DNA of 64,000 bases from Clostridia bacterium. GTDB taxonomy: Bacteria > Bacillota > Clostridia > Peptostreptococcales > Anaerovoracaceae. The stretch is taken from contig CAAFTW010000008.1 in assembly GCA_900766045.1 (NCBI GenBank), forward strand, positions 1 to 64,000, written 5' to 3'. Both the position numbers and the translations under genes were made by a program. How positions within the stretch are numbered: position 1 is the first letter of the stretch; every line of letters starts with the position of its first letter. This document shows, one piece after another, positions 44,170 to 52,468 of this stretch. The notes under the pieces are model-generated. The model was not told the DNA's origin, searched no databases, and saw nothing but the letters and a program-made list of their open reading frames with translations.

Positions 44170-45332
44170 TGCAGGGAGCTGTACTGGGAATTGACACGAG
44201 CAATTATAAAACGTCGGCCGCGCTGGTTTCAGCAGAGGGCCGCGTTCTCTGCGACCGCAGAAGATTCCTGGATGTTCCGGAAAAAGAGCGCGGGCTGCGG
44301 CAGCAGAACGCGCTTTTTCAGCATGTGCTCCATCTTCCAGAGCTTCTGGAGGATTTGTTTTCCGAATCGGGTGTAACTTCCGGAGATCTCCTGGCGGTTT
44401 CTGTCAGCACTCGTCCGCGTCCGGTGGAGGGCTCATACATGCCGGTTTTTCTGGCGGGAGAAGGCACAGCGAGAAGCCTGGCCGCAGCCCTTCATGTGCC
44501 GCTGATTCGGACCTCTCACCAGGAAGGACATATTCGTGCGGCGGCGCAGAGCTCCGGCATGGAGATTCCAGAACGTATGATATCGTTTCATTTTTCCGGA
44601 GGAACGACAGAAGCGGTTCTGCTGGACCAGACAAAAAGAAAAAGGCAAGAGGCCGGCTGGTATCAGAAAGTTGGCGGCACAGAAGACCTGGCTGCCGGAC
44701 AGGTGCTGGACCGGATTGGTGTACAATTGGGATTCCCATTTCCCTGCGGGCAGTATCTGGATCAGCTTGCTCTGGAGATGGATGGATGCAGGATTCCGGA
44801 TCATGAGCTGTTCCGCCTTTCTTCCATCCGCTGTAAAGACGGCTTTGTCCATTTTTCCGGCCTGGAGACAGACTGCAGCAGGAGAATTGACAGGATACTG
44901 GGTATGGACGATCAGGAGCTCAGAAACATTCTGGGTGAAGAAGAAAATAAGAGTGTGACGAGCCAGCAGACAGGGAACTCCTTGCCGGATTGTTTTTTGT
45001 CCGGGAGTTCAGAGGAGAAAAGAACGGCCGCCGCCCTGATGGTTCTGCTTCTGATGAGGAGGATTACAAGGGCAGCGGCGCTGATGACGGCTGATCTCGC
45101 AGAGCAGTATGACATTCATGCCTTTCTCCTGGCGGGCGGTGTCGCGTCCAGTCAGTTTATGCGGGACCATTTCCATGAGGAATTAAAGAGAAGTATGGAA
45201 AAATGTGGAAATAAAGGCCGGACCAGTCAGAATCAGATCTGCTTCGGAACGCCGCAGATGTCGTCAGATAATGCGGTCGGCACTGCGCTGCTGGGACTGG
45301 ATGCACTGTTGAAGGAGAATCAGCCGCGATAA
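44169..45332 (+). CDS. Divergent TsaD/Kae1-family (Gcp-like) ASKHA protein
   Basis: A 387-residue protein with the Kae1/TsaD fold: phosphate-1 segment VLGIDTSNYKTSAALVS, the VSVSTRPRPVEGSYMPVF region, the metal motif HQEGH (H117, H121), and an adenosine-type segment LLAGGVASSQFMRDHF before SDNAVGTALLG. Compared with true TsaD, SGGHT is replaced by SGGTT, and the middle holds a low-conservation stretch near residues 240-285. Bacterial TsaD makes tRNA threonylcarbamoyladenosine with TsaB/E/C; none lies here. In several Clostridia a paralogue of this kind sits between nusB and xseA, annotated as M22 peptidase or O-sialoglycoprotein endopeptidase. Its real function is unknown. Confidence 0.75.
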   Translation: MQGAVLGIDTSNYKTSAALVSAEGRVLCDRRRFLDVPEKERGLRQQNALFQHVLHLPELLEDLFSESGVTSGDLLAVSVSTRPRPVEGSYMPVFLAGEGTARSLAAALHVPLIRTSHQEGHIRAAAQSSGMEIPERMISFHFSGGTTEAVLLDQTKRKRQEAGWYQKVGGTEDLAAGQVLDRIGVQLGFPFPCGQYLDQLALEMDGCRIPDHELFRLSSIRCKDGFVHFSGLETDCSRRIDRILGMDDQELRNILGEEENKSVTSQQTGNSLPDCFLSGSSEEKRTAAALMVLLLMRRITRAAALMTADLAEQYDIHAFLLAGGVASSQFMRDHFHEELKRSMEKCGNKGRTSQNQICFGTPQMSSDNAVGTALLGLDALLKENQPR

Positions 45333-45350
45333 GGCAGAAAGGAAGGCAGT

Positions 45351-46538
45351 ATGGCACTGAAACCAGTTACCGTCTCGGAACTGAATCGTTATCTGTCCAG
45401 AATTATTGAGACGGATCCGATTCTTTCCATGGCAGCTGTAAGGGGTGAAATTTCTGCGCCGAGAAGGTCGGCCAGCGGGCATCTGTATTTCACTCTGAAA
45501 GATGAGAGCAGCAGAATCAGCTGCATGATTCCTGCGGATGAGCTTGCAGAGATGCATCTGGAGCCTGCCGATGGCATGGAAGTTACGGTAAGAGGGCGTG
45601 TGCATGTTTATATGCGCGGCGGAAGCTATACCCTGATCGTAAAATCCATGGAGGCAGAAGGAGAAGGCAGCCTTCAGATCGCCTTTCAGAAGCTGAAGGA
45701 AAAGCTGGAAAAAGAGGGTCTGTTCGATCCGGCACATAAAAAGCCGATTCCGCCTTTTCCATCGGCGGTGGGCGTCATTACATCAGGAACGGGCGCGGCG
45801 GTCAGAGACATCCTGAAGAATCTGACCATGAGAAATGATTTTGCAGATATTCTGGTATTTCCGGTCCTGGTGCAGGGCGATCAGGCGGCCTCGGACATTG
45901 TTTCGGCTATCCGCTATGCGAACAGGGTGCATCCGGAGCTGGATGTTCTGATTGTCGGGCGCGGAGGCGGCTCGATTGAGGATCTCTGGGCGTTTAATGA
46001 AGAAGCGGTTGCCCGGGCTGTTTATGACAGCGAAATTCCGGTTATTTCTGCCGTCGGACATGAAATTGATTTTACGATTTCTGATATGACTGCGGATCTG
46101 CGGGCGGAAACTCCGACCAAGGGAGCGGTGCTGGCTGTGCCGGATACGCATCTTCTGAAAGAAGAACTGGAAAAGACGAAACAGGTCCTGAGCTGGAGGG
46201 CAGGAGGAAAGCTGCAGAATGCGGAACTTGCCGCATCGGAACAGAGGAGCAGGCTGATGCTGGGAATCAGGAATCGTCTGCAGAATGCGGAGCATGAGCT
46301 GAAGCAGCTGAACATTCTGCTGAAAGCTAATCATCCGGAGAGAATTCTTCAGCAGGGGTATTCTATGCTAGAGGACCAGGATGGCCGTGTCATTTCCGAT
46401 ATTTCGCAGCTTCAGATCAGCGGTTCGGGACAGGATCATCCTGCTGTGTATCATCTGATCATGAAGAATGGACGAGCGGAAATCACTGTGGTCAGTAAAG
46501 AAGACAGGAAATCAGAAAGTGCCGGAAGATCCCGGTAA
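45351..46538 (+). CDS. xseA: Exodeoxyribonuclease VII large subunit
   Basis: Catalytic subunit of the single-strand DNA exonuclease ExoVII. The 395-residue protein has an N-terminal OB-fold (VRGEISAPRRSASGHLYFTL), the catalytic-domain signatures VGVITSGTGAAVRDIL, VGRGGGSIEDLWAFNEE, and AVGHEIDFTISDMTADLRA followed by TPTKGA, and a C-terminal coiled-coil region for the small subunits. It is somewhat shorter than the 450-residue norm, with the coiled coil reduced. The ATG follows GAAAGGAAGGCAGT. xseB follows after 21 bases. Confidence 0.95.
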   Translation: MALKPVTVSELNRYLSRIIETDPILSMAAVRGEISAPRRSASGHLYFTLKDESSRISCMIPADELAEMHLEPADGMEVTVRGRVHVYMRGGSYTLIVKSMEAEGEGSLQIAFQKLKEKLEKEGLFDPAHKKPIPPFPSAVGVITSGTGAAVRDILKNLTMRNDFADILVFPVLVQGDQAASDIVSAIRYANRVHPELDVLIVGRGGGSIEDLWAFNEEAVARAVYDSEIPVISAVGHEIDFTISDMTADLRAETPTKGAVLAVPDTHLLKEELEKTKQVLSWRAGGKLQNAELAASEQRSRLMLGIRNRLQNAEHELKQLNILLKANHPERILQQGYSMLEDQDGRVISDISQLQISGSGQDHPAVYHLIMKNGRAEITVVSKEDRKSESAGRSR

Positions 46539-46559
46539 AGCTTCATACAGGAGAGTACG

Positions 46560-46763
46560 ATGAGTAAGAAGGAAAACGCGGAAGGCTTTGAAAAATCGAT
46601 GGAAAAGCTCCGTCAGTATGCGGATCAGATTCAGCGCCCGGATATCAGCATTGAGGATGCGCTGAAATGCTATGAAGAGGGAATGAAATGCTACGATTCC
46701 TGCATGAATATACTGAAATCCGCAAAGCAGAAGATTGAAACGGAAGAAGTTCCGAAAGCATAA
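46560..46763 (+). CDS. xseB: Exodeoxyribonuclease VII small subunit
   Basis: A 67-residue helical-hairpin protein with the family core GFEKSMEKLRQYADQIQRPD and the second helix SIEDALKCYEEGMKCYDSCM. Several copies bind the coiled coil of XseA. The ATG follows CAGGAGAGTACG. The gene directly precedes ispA, as in most Firmicutes. Confidence 0.94.
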   Translation: MSKKENAEGFEKSMEKLRQYADQIQRPDISIEDALKCYEEGMKCYDSCMNILKSAKQKIETEEVPKA

Positions 46764-46803
46764 TATTTATACAGAAATTTTTCAGATCAGTCAGGAGGCG
46801 AAT

Positions 46804-47700
46804 ATGAAGATTCATTATGACGAATTGAAAGATTTAGTTGAACAGCATCTGCTGGATTTTATTCCGCAGGTTAATCCGCTGAGTCAGACGCTTTATGATT
46901 CCATGGAGTACAGTCTGACGGGAGGCGGGAAAAGACTGCGGCCGGTGCTGCTGCTTGCTTCATGTCAGTTTGCAGGAGGAGATCCGGTGAAGGCGCTGCC
47001 TTACGCCTGCGCGATGGAGTATATCCACACCTATTCCCTGATTCACGATGATCTTCCGGCCATGGATGATGATGATCTGAGACGAGGACGTCCGACCAAT
47101 CATATCCGTTTCGGGGCAGACATCGCGACCCTGGCTGGAGACGGACTGCTGAATACGGCTTTTCAGGCCATGTTTAAGGACATGTTTCTGTATTTTGACA
47201 AGCCAGATCTTCTGAAACGGAGAGTTTCCGCGGCATACCGGATTGCTGAGGGAGCGGGTGTACAGGGAATGGTTGCCGGTCAGGTATCCGATGTAGAATC
47301 TGACCATGGTCAGAACTCCTCACCGGAAATGCTCAGGCATATTCATATCAATAAAACGGCGGCGATGATCATGGGTGCTGTGTCTGCGGGACTGGAACTG
47401 GGCGGTGCCGATCAGAAAATGAAAGATCATCTGCGGAAATATGCGGAATACCTGGGACTTGAATTTCAGGTCGTGGATGACATTCTGGATGTTATTGGAA
47501 CCGCTGAGCAGCTGGGAAAAGATCCGCATCAGGATGAAGCGAACGGGAAACTGACTTATGTTTCCCTGTACGGTCTCGACGGTGCACGGAAGCACGCTTC
47601 TCAGCTCACACAGATGGCTCTTGCTGAGCTGAAGGATTATAAAGAGGACGCGGACTTCTTCCGTGATCTTGTGGTAAAATTAGAAAAGAGAACCCATTAA
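46804..47700 (+). CDS. ispA: Polyprenyl synthetase (farnesyl diphosphate synthase type)
   Basis: Condenses isopentenyl and allylic diphosphates to farnesyl diphosphate. The 298-residue protein shows the first aspartate-rich motif in HDDLPAMDDDDLRRGRPTNH and the second in QVVDDILDVIGTAEQLGKD, with GGGKRLRPVLLLAS in front. The bulky aromatic residues before the first motif (YIHTYSLIHDD) fit a short-chain product, but length is inference. The ATG at 46804 follows AGGAGGCGAAT; an upstream in-frame ATG at 46735 lies in xseB. dxs follows, joining the two isoprenoid genes. Confidence 0.94.
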   Translation: MKIHYDELKDLVEQHLLDFIPQVNPLSQTLYDSMEYSLTGGGKRLRPVLLLASCQFAGGDPVKALPYACAMEYIHTYSLIHDDLPAMDDDDLRRGRPTNHIRFGADIATLAGDGLLNTAFQAMFKDMFLYFDKPDLLKRRVSAAYRIAEGAGVQGMVAGQVSDVESDHGQNSSPEMLRHIHINKTAAMIMGAVSAGLELGGADQKMKDHLRKYAEYLGLEFQVVDDILDVIGTAEQLGKDPHQDEANGKLTYVSLYGLDGARKHASQLTQMALAELKDYKEDADFFRDLVVKLEKRTH

Positions 47701-47795
47701 TTTCTGCTGCAGGCAGAAACAGACTGCGCCGTGAACGAGCTGTGCAGTGCCCGGAATATGCCGGGAAGTTTTATGAAAACGGAGGAGAATAGCGG

Positions 47796-49643
47796 ATGAA
47801 GAAACTGGAAGACTATCATTTTCCTGAAGACCTGAAAACAATGAACAATCATGAAATGGAGCTGCTTTCGGCAGAGATCCGTGAATTTCTGATTGATCAT
47901 GTGTCCAGGACCGGCGGGCATCTGGCGTCCAATCTGGGCGTTGTGGAGCTTACAGTCGCGCTTCACCGCGTGTTTGACAGTCCGAAGGATAAGATTATCT
48001 GGGACGTCGGCCACCAGTCTTATGTGCATAAGATTCTGACCGGACGGGCAGATCAGTTCGATCATCTCAGAATGACCGGAGGGATGAGCGGATTTCCGAA
48101 AAAGTGTGAAAGTGTCCACGACGTTTATCAGACAGGACATTCCAGTACATCGATTTCCGCGGCGGCAGGAATGGCTGCTGCCAGAGATATCCGTCATGAG
48201 CATTATAATGTGATCGCCGTCATCGGAGACGGTTCGCTGACCGGCGGCATGGTCTATGAGGCGATGAATAATATTGGCATTTCCAAGTCGAAAGTGATTA
48301 TTATCGTCAACGACAACGGAATGTCGATTTCGAAGAATATCGGCGGTATGTCCGAGCATCTGACCAAGCTGAGGACGAGCCGGAAATATCTGCAGACAAA
48401 AAGCAGCGTCAAGAAGAAAGTCCAGAGTATACCGCTGGTCGGTCAGGGAATTTATGAAGGCATGTCCGCAGCAAAAAACTGGATGAAGTACGCACTGATG
48501 TCCGGCGGAATTCTTTTTGAGGAACTCGGATTTACCTATCTGGGACCGGTGGACGGGCATGATATTCCGGCCCTGAGGGGCGCGCTGACCAGAGCGAAAC
48601 GCGTGAACGGGCCGGTAGTCCTTCATGTCATGACAAGGAAGGGAAAAGGTTACCTTAACGCGGAAAAGGATCCGGGAAAGTTCCACGGAATCGGCCCCTT
48701 CGATCCGGAGACCGGCGCGGTCCTGAAACCGTCCGGATGCACCTGGTCCAAGGTATTTGGAAAGACGATGGATGAACTCGGTAAAGAAGACGAGCGGATC
48801 GTTGCGGTGACAGCGGCCATGGGAGATGCGACGGGACTTTCCGAATTTGCAGAGCATTATCCGAACCGCTTCTTTGATGTCGGAATTGCGGAGGCCCATG
48901 CCGTTACTTTCTGCGCCGGCCTTGCCACGAACGGATTGAAACCGGTTGCCGCGATTTACTCCAGCTTTCTTCAGCGAGCTTACGACCAGATTATTGAAGA
49001 TGTCTGTATCCAGAATCTGCCGGTAGTTCTGGCGATTGACCGTGCCGGAATCGTTGGAGCAGACGGAGAGACCCATCACGGCGTGTTCGATCTGAGTTTT
49101 CTGTCCGGCATTCCGAATATGCATGTGTTTTCCCCGGCAGAAGGCAGTCAGCTTCCGGCCCTGCTCAGGTACGCTTTGTCCCTGAACACGCCTGCGGCGG
49201 TCCGCTATCCGAGGGGAGGATGCAGCTGTGACAAGGAAGCTGCAGAGTACCATGGTGGAAATCAGAGAATTTCTGAGGGCACAGATGTAGAAATCTGGGC
49301 AGTCGGATCGATGCTCAGTCACGCCCGGGAGGCGGCGGAAATCCTTGAAAAGCAGGGCTGTTCCGTCGGAATTGTGAGCGTGCTTCAGGTGAAGCCGATG
49401 GATCTGTCGCTGCTGAATCCGCATGTAAAACTTGCGGTAACCCTGGAGGACGGAATCGTTCTGGACGGCTTCGGAGCGATGTTCCAGGAGAAGGCGCCCT
49501 GCGGACTGCATGTGCTGAATCTGGGCTGGCCGGATGAATTTGTCAGTCACGGTTCGCCTGACGATCTGTACAGGATGTACGGCCTCGATGGAGAAGGTAT
49601 CGCGGAATCAGTGCGCGCTGCGCTGAAAAAACTGCAGAAATAA
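47796..49643 (+). CDS. dxs: 1-deoxy-D-xylulose-5-phosphate synthase
   Basis: First enzyme of the MEP isoprenoid pathway, joining pyruvate and glyceraldehyde 3-phosphate with thiamine diphosphate. The 615-residue protein has the N-terminal SRTGGHLASNLGVVELTVAL, DVGHQSYVHKILTGR, the thiamine diphosphate motif GDGSLTGGMVYEAMNN, the pyrimidine-binding FFDVGIAEAHAVTFCAGLA and the transketolase C-terminal domain. The ATG follows GGAGGAGAATAGCGG. It lies between ispA and tlyA; the rest of the pathway is not in the window. Confidence 0.96.
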   Translation: MKKLEDYHFPEDLKTMNNHEMELLSAEIREFLIDHVSRTGGHLASNLGVVELTVALHRVFDSPKDKIIWDVGHQSYVHKILTGRADQFDHLRMTGGMSGFPKKCESVHDVYQTGHSSTSISAAAGMAAARDIRHEHYNVIAVIGDGSLTGGMVYEAMNNIGISKSKVIIIVNDNGMSISKNIGGMSEHLTKLRTSRKYLQTKSSVKKKVQSIPLVGQGIYEGMSAAKNWMKYALMSGGILFEELGFTYLGPVDGHDIPALRGALTRAKRVNGPVVLHVMTRKGKGYLNAEKDPGKFHGIGPFDPETGAVLKPSGCTWSKVFGKTMDELGKEDERIVAVTAAMGDATGLSEFAEHYPNRFFDVGIAEAHAVTFCAGLATNGLKPVAAIYSSFLQRAYDQIIEDVCIQNLPVVLAIDRAGIVGADGETHHGVFDLSFLSGIPNMHVFSPAEGSQLPALLRYALSLNTPAAVRYPRGGCSCDKEAAEYHGGNQRISEGTDVEIWAVGSMLSHAREAAEILEKQGCSVGIVSVLQVKPMDLSLLNPHVKLAVTLEDGIVLDGFGAMFQEKAPCGLHVLNLGWPDEFVSHGSPDDLYRMYGLDGEGIAESVRAALKKLQK

Positions 49644-49655
49644 CAGGAGTGAATA

Positions 49656-50498
49656 TTGGATAAGAAAAAGAAAAAAGAAAGATTAGATGTTCTCCTTGTT
49701 CAGAAGGGATATTTTCCGTCCAGGGAGAGGGCACAGCGCTCCATTATGGCTGGAGTTGTATTCGTCGACGGCCAGCGGAGTGACAAGGCCGGAAATAAAA
49801 TCGATCCGGACGCGGAGATTGAGATCCGGGAAGATGTCTGTCCTTATGTCAGCCGCGGCGGTTTCAAGCTGGAGAAGTCGATGGAGCTGTTCCCGATCGA
49901 CCTGCACGGAAAGATCTGTGCGGACATCGGCGCATCTACCGGAGGTTTTACCGACTGCATGCTGCAGAACGGTGCGTCTAAGGTTTATGCCATGGATGTG
50001 GGCTATGGCCAACTGGCGTGGAAACTGAGGAGCGATCCGCGCGTTGTGAATATGGAGAAGTGCAATGTGCGTTATCTGGACCCTGCTCTGGTGCCGGACC
50101 CCATTGATTTTATCAGCGTAGATGTGTCATTTATCTCCCTGAAGCTGATTTTTCCGACGGCGGCAAAAATCATCCGCAAGGGAGGACAGATGGTGTGCCT
50201 GGTCAAGCCGCAGTTTGAGGCGGGGCGTGAACAGATGCGGGGAACCGGTGGAATTGTCAGAGACCCGGAAATTCATAAAGAAGTTATCCGGAAGGCCGCA
50301 GCTTATGCTGTCGATAATGGGTTCACACCAAAAGGACTGACGTTTTCTCCGGTAAAAGGAACAAAAGGAAATATAGAATATCTATTGTATATTGAATACA
50401 ATAACGAATCCGAAAATTTGGGTGACATTCCAGTAAATTCGCGTTATAATGAGACTACTGTTGAAAGCATTGTCAGACAATCTCATGAGGATTTGTAA
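49656..50498 (+). CDS. tlyA: TlyA family rRNA 2'-O-methyltransferase
   Basis: A 280-residue protein with an N-terminal S4 RNA-binding domain (RLDVLLVQKGYFPSRERAQR) and an FtsJ-type methyltransferase domain (GKICADIGASTGGFTDCMLQ; YAMDVGYGQLAWKLRSDPRV; FISVDVSFISLKLI; LVKPQFEAGREQM). Members methylate ribose in 16S and/or 23S rRNA; older hemolysin labels are not reliable. The start is TTG at 49656 behind ACAGGAG. The last 30 residues past the methyltransferase fold look like an extra tail. In many Clostridia nadK, argR and recN follow; here they do not. Confidence 0.92.
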   Translation: MDKKKKKERLDVLLVQKGYFPSRERAQRSIMAGVVFVDGQRSDKAGNKIDPDAEIEIREDVCPYVSRGGFKLEKSMELFPIDLHGKICADIGASTGGFTDCMLQNGASKVYAMDVGYGQLAWKLRSDPRVVNMEKCNVRYLDPALVPDPIDFISVDVSFISLKLIFPTAAKIIRKGGQMVCLVKPQFEAGREQMRGTGGIVRDPEIHKEVIRKAAAYAVDNGFTPKGLTFSPVKGTKGNIEYLLYIEYNNESENLGDIPVNSRYNETTVESIVRQSHEDL

Positions 50499-50626
50499 GT
50501 ATTTTCAGTGAATGCCCGCAAGACTTTTCAATGAACTTGTGAAATAAATGGCATAGTATTTTGTCTGTGCAGTCTTTTGTTTGTGAAAGAAGAAGTACGT
50601 ATCAATGTAATGAAAGGAGATTCATT

Positions 50627-51826
50627 ATGGAACTGTCCAAGAGAGTGCAGGAGATGCAGTTCTCCCCAATCCGTAAGTTCAACCCGATCGCAATTGAGGC
50701 AGAGCAGAAGGGTAAGAAAGTTTACCACCTGAACATCGGCCAGCCGGATATCGAGACACCGCCGCAGTTCATGGAGGCGATCCGAGCATATGAGCCAAAG
50801 GTTATCGCATACGGCGAGTCCGGCGGACTTCCGGAGCTCCAGGATGCCATCATCAAGTATTACGGAAAGATCGGCGTAGAGCTGGAAAGAAAGAACATCA
50901 TCGTTACAACAGGAGGATCCGAGGCACTGATGATGTCCTTCCTGAACCTGCTGAACGAGGGCGACCAGGTTATGATGGCTGAGCCGTTCTACACCAACTA
51001 CAACACATTCGCACTGGAAGCAGGCGGAAGCGTTGCACCGATTACAGCAAGCGCAGACGACGGATATCAGTATGCTAAGAGAGAGCTGCTGGAGAAGTCC
51101 CTGACACCGAACACAAAGGCAATTGCCTGCATCTCCCCGGGAAACCCGACAGGAAACGTTCTGACACTGGACGACATGAAGGTAATCTGCGAGTTCGCCA
51201 AGGATCATGATCTGTGGGTTATGGCCGACGAAGTTTACAGAGAGTTCGTATACGATGGCAGAAAGCTTGCGTCCTTTGGACAGCTTTCCGAGTACGCAGA
51301 CAGAGTCATCCTGATCGACTCCGTATCCAAGAGATTCTCCGCATGCGGAGCCAGAATCGGCTGCGTAATCTCCAAGAACGATGAGTTCATGAGCGGAATC
51401 ATGAAGATGGCACAGGGCAGACTCTGCTCCTCCACAATCGACCAGATCGGAGCAGCAGCACTGTACAGCGTTCCGGATTCCTATTATAAGGCAGTTAATG
51501 AAGAATACTGCGCTAGAAGAGACACCATCCACGCAGAACTCATGAAGATTCCTGGAGTAGTCTGCCAGAAGCCGGGCGGAGCATTCTACATGACCGTAAA
51601 ACTGCCGGTAGAAGATGCAGAAGACTTCCTGATGTTCCTGCTGACCGAGTTTGACGATAACGGCGAGACCGTTATGTACGCACCGGCAAGCGGATTCTAT
51701 GCCACAAAGGGAATCGGCAAGGACGAGATCAGAATTGCCTACATCCTGAAGAAAGAAGACCTGAAGAGAGCCGCAGAACTCCTCGGCCTCGGACTCAAGG
51801 CTTATAAGGCAAAGGGTGGAAAATAG
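50627..51826 (+). CDS. Class I/II pyridoxal phosphate-dependent aminotransferase
   Basis: A 399-residue fold-type I aminotransferase of the aspartate aminotransferase group. Conserved features are YHLNIGQPDIETP, ISPGNPTGNVLTLDD, VMADEVYREFVYDG and the PLP lysine in DSVSKRFSACGARIG. The substrate is not certain; aspartate, alanine or aromatic amino acids are possible. The ATG at 50627 follows GAAAGGAG. Codon use is more biased than in neighbours: arginine is almost only AGA and alanine mostly GCA, suggesting high expression. It has a strong terminator behind it. It opens a possible amino-acid module with the cyclodeaminase-type gene and the alanine symporter downstream. Confidence 0.88.
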   Translation: MELSKRVQEMQFSPIRKFNPIAIEAEQKGKKVYHLNIGQPDIETPPQFMEAIRAYEPKVIAYGESGGLPELQDAIIKYYGKIGVELERKNIIVTTGGSEALMMSFLNLLNEGDQVMMAEPFYTNYNTFALEAGGSVAPITASADDGYQYAKRELLEKSLTPNTKAIACISPGNPTGNVLTLDDMKVICEFAKDHDLWVMADEVYREFVYDGRKLASFGQLSEYADRVILIDSVSKRFSACGARIGCVISKNDEFMSGIMKMAQGRLCSSTIDQIGAAALYSVPDSYYKAVNEEYCARRDTIHAELMKIPGVVCQKPGGAFYMTVKLPVEDAEDFLMFLLTEFDDNGETVMYAPASGFYATKGIGKDEIRIAYILKKEDLKRAAELLGLGLKAYKAKGGK

Positions 51827-51883
51827 GGAGACCTAGCCTTGCGATCAGCAAGCGGAACGTCGTATATACTGAAATACAGCAAA

Positions 51884-51917
51884 AAAAGAGGCGGATGCAG
51901 ATGCATCCGTCTCTTTT
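51884..51917 (+). terminator. Strong terminator after the aminotransferase gene
   Basis: AAAAGAGGCGGATGC (from 51884) pairs with GCATCCGTCTCTTTT around a 4-base loop, with one G-U pair. The A tract on the left and T tract on the right could act in both directions. Confidence 0.85.
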
Positions 51918-52161
51918 CATATGATGATTATGCAGCGTTCATGCCGGCTGGCCGAAGGCGAAATGCGATTGGGAGATTCCAGAGCTTCGTTTATAGATGG
52001 GTTTTCTTGAGGGGGCGGATGGTCGAAAGAAAGCTGAGAATGTGATGGAATTGTGATCGAATTGGTCGAAGTTCGTTTATTTTGCGATTTTAAGAGAAAG
52101 CATGAAATAGTAGTCAGTGCCACGAATTCTGCAGACAGATAAGTCATTTTCGTGCTGTGGA
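51918..52161. other. Intergenic stretch without a recognised gene
   Basis: Between the aminotransferase terminator and the next promoter there is no reading frame with a ribosome site in either direction. The sequence holds scattered G/A-rich runs such as GAGGGGGCGGATGG near 52011. I see no RNA family here. Confidence 0.5.
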
Positions 52162-52190
52162 TTGCGTATTCCATAGTATCATGCTATGTT
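52162..52190 (+). promoter_or_regulatory. Candidate promoter of a short leader transcript
   Basis: TTGCGT at 52162-52167, a 17-base spacer and TATGTT at 52185-52190. A start near 52197 would give a leader of about 80 bases ending in the terminator at 52230-52277. Confidence 0.5.
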
Positions 52191-52229
52191 AAATCTGAAG
52201 TAAATAGATGATTGATGTCATCTGGTACC

Positions 52230-52277
52230 GGGACTGCAGTTTCAGGCCGCGATATGCCTGGCTGCAGTTCCTTTTTT
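52230..52277 (+). terminator. Intrinsic terminator/attenuator upstream of the cyclodeaminase gene
   Basis: GGGACTGCAG (52230-52239) pairs with CTGCAGTTCC (52262-52271), with CAGGC/GCCTG inside and a small bulge, followed by six T residues. No gene lies before it on this strand within 300 bases except past another terminator, so it most likely ends a short leader RNA. A second small hairpin, GATGA/TCATC (52207-52222), precedes it. A TATAAT at 52306-52311 could restart transcription. Confidence 0.7.
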
Positions 52278-52468
52278 CGTTCTGGAATCTGTCACGCTGT
52301 TTCCGTATAATAGTTTTTAAGGGCGGAGCAGGCACGCAGTCAGAAGTTTTCGGGGGAACTGCTGCATGCTGCATTCACGGACCCGTATCAGCCGCAGAAA
52401 GGCGGCTCAGAAAAACAGATAATCCGAAGAAAATACCAGCTTTACAGATACAGATTGGAGGCCTTGCT

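Noticed and set aside
47697..49550. Long minus-strand frame of 617 codons
   Set aside because: It is antisense to dxs, shows no recognisable domain and has low-complexity composition; dxs is clearly real.
51917..52174. Minus-strand frame of 85 codons after the aminotransferase
   Set aside because: It starts without a ribosome site and ends in the terminator; no family features.
52208..52468. Upstream extension of the cyclodeaminase-type protein by 87 residues
   Set aside because: The segment runs through a strong terminator and does not resemble the family N-terminus; the ATG at 52469 has a good ribosome site.
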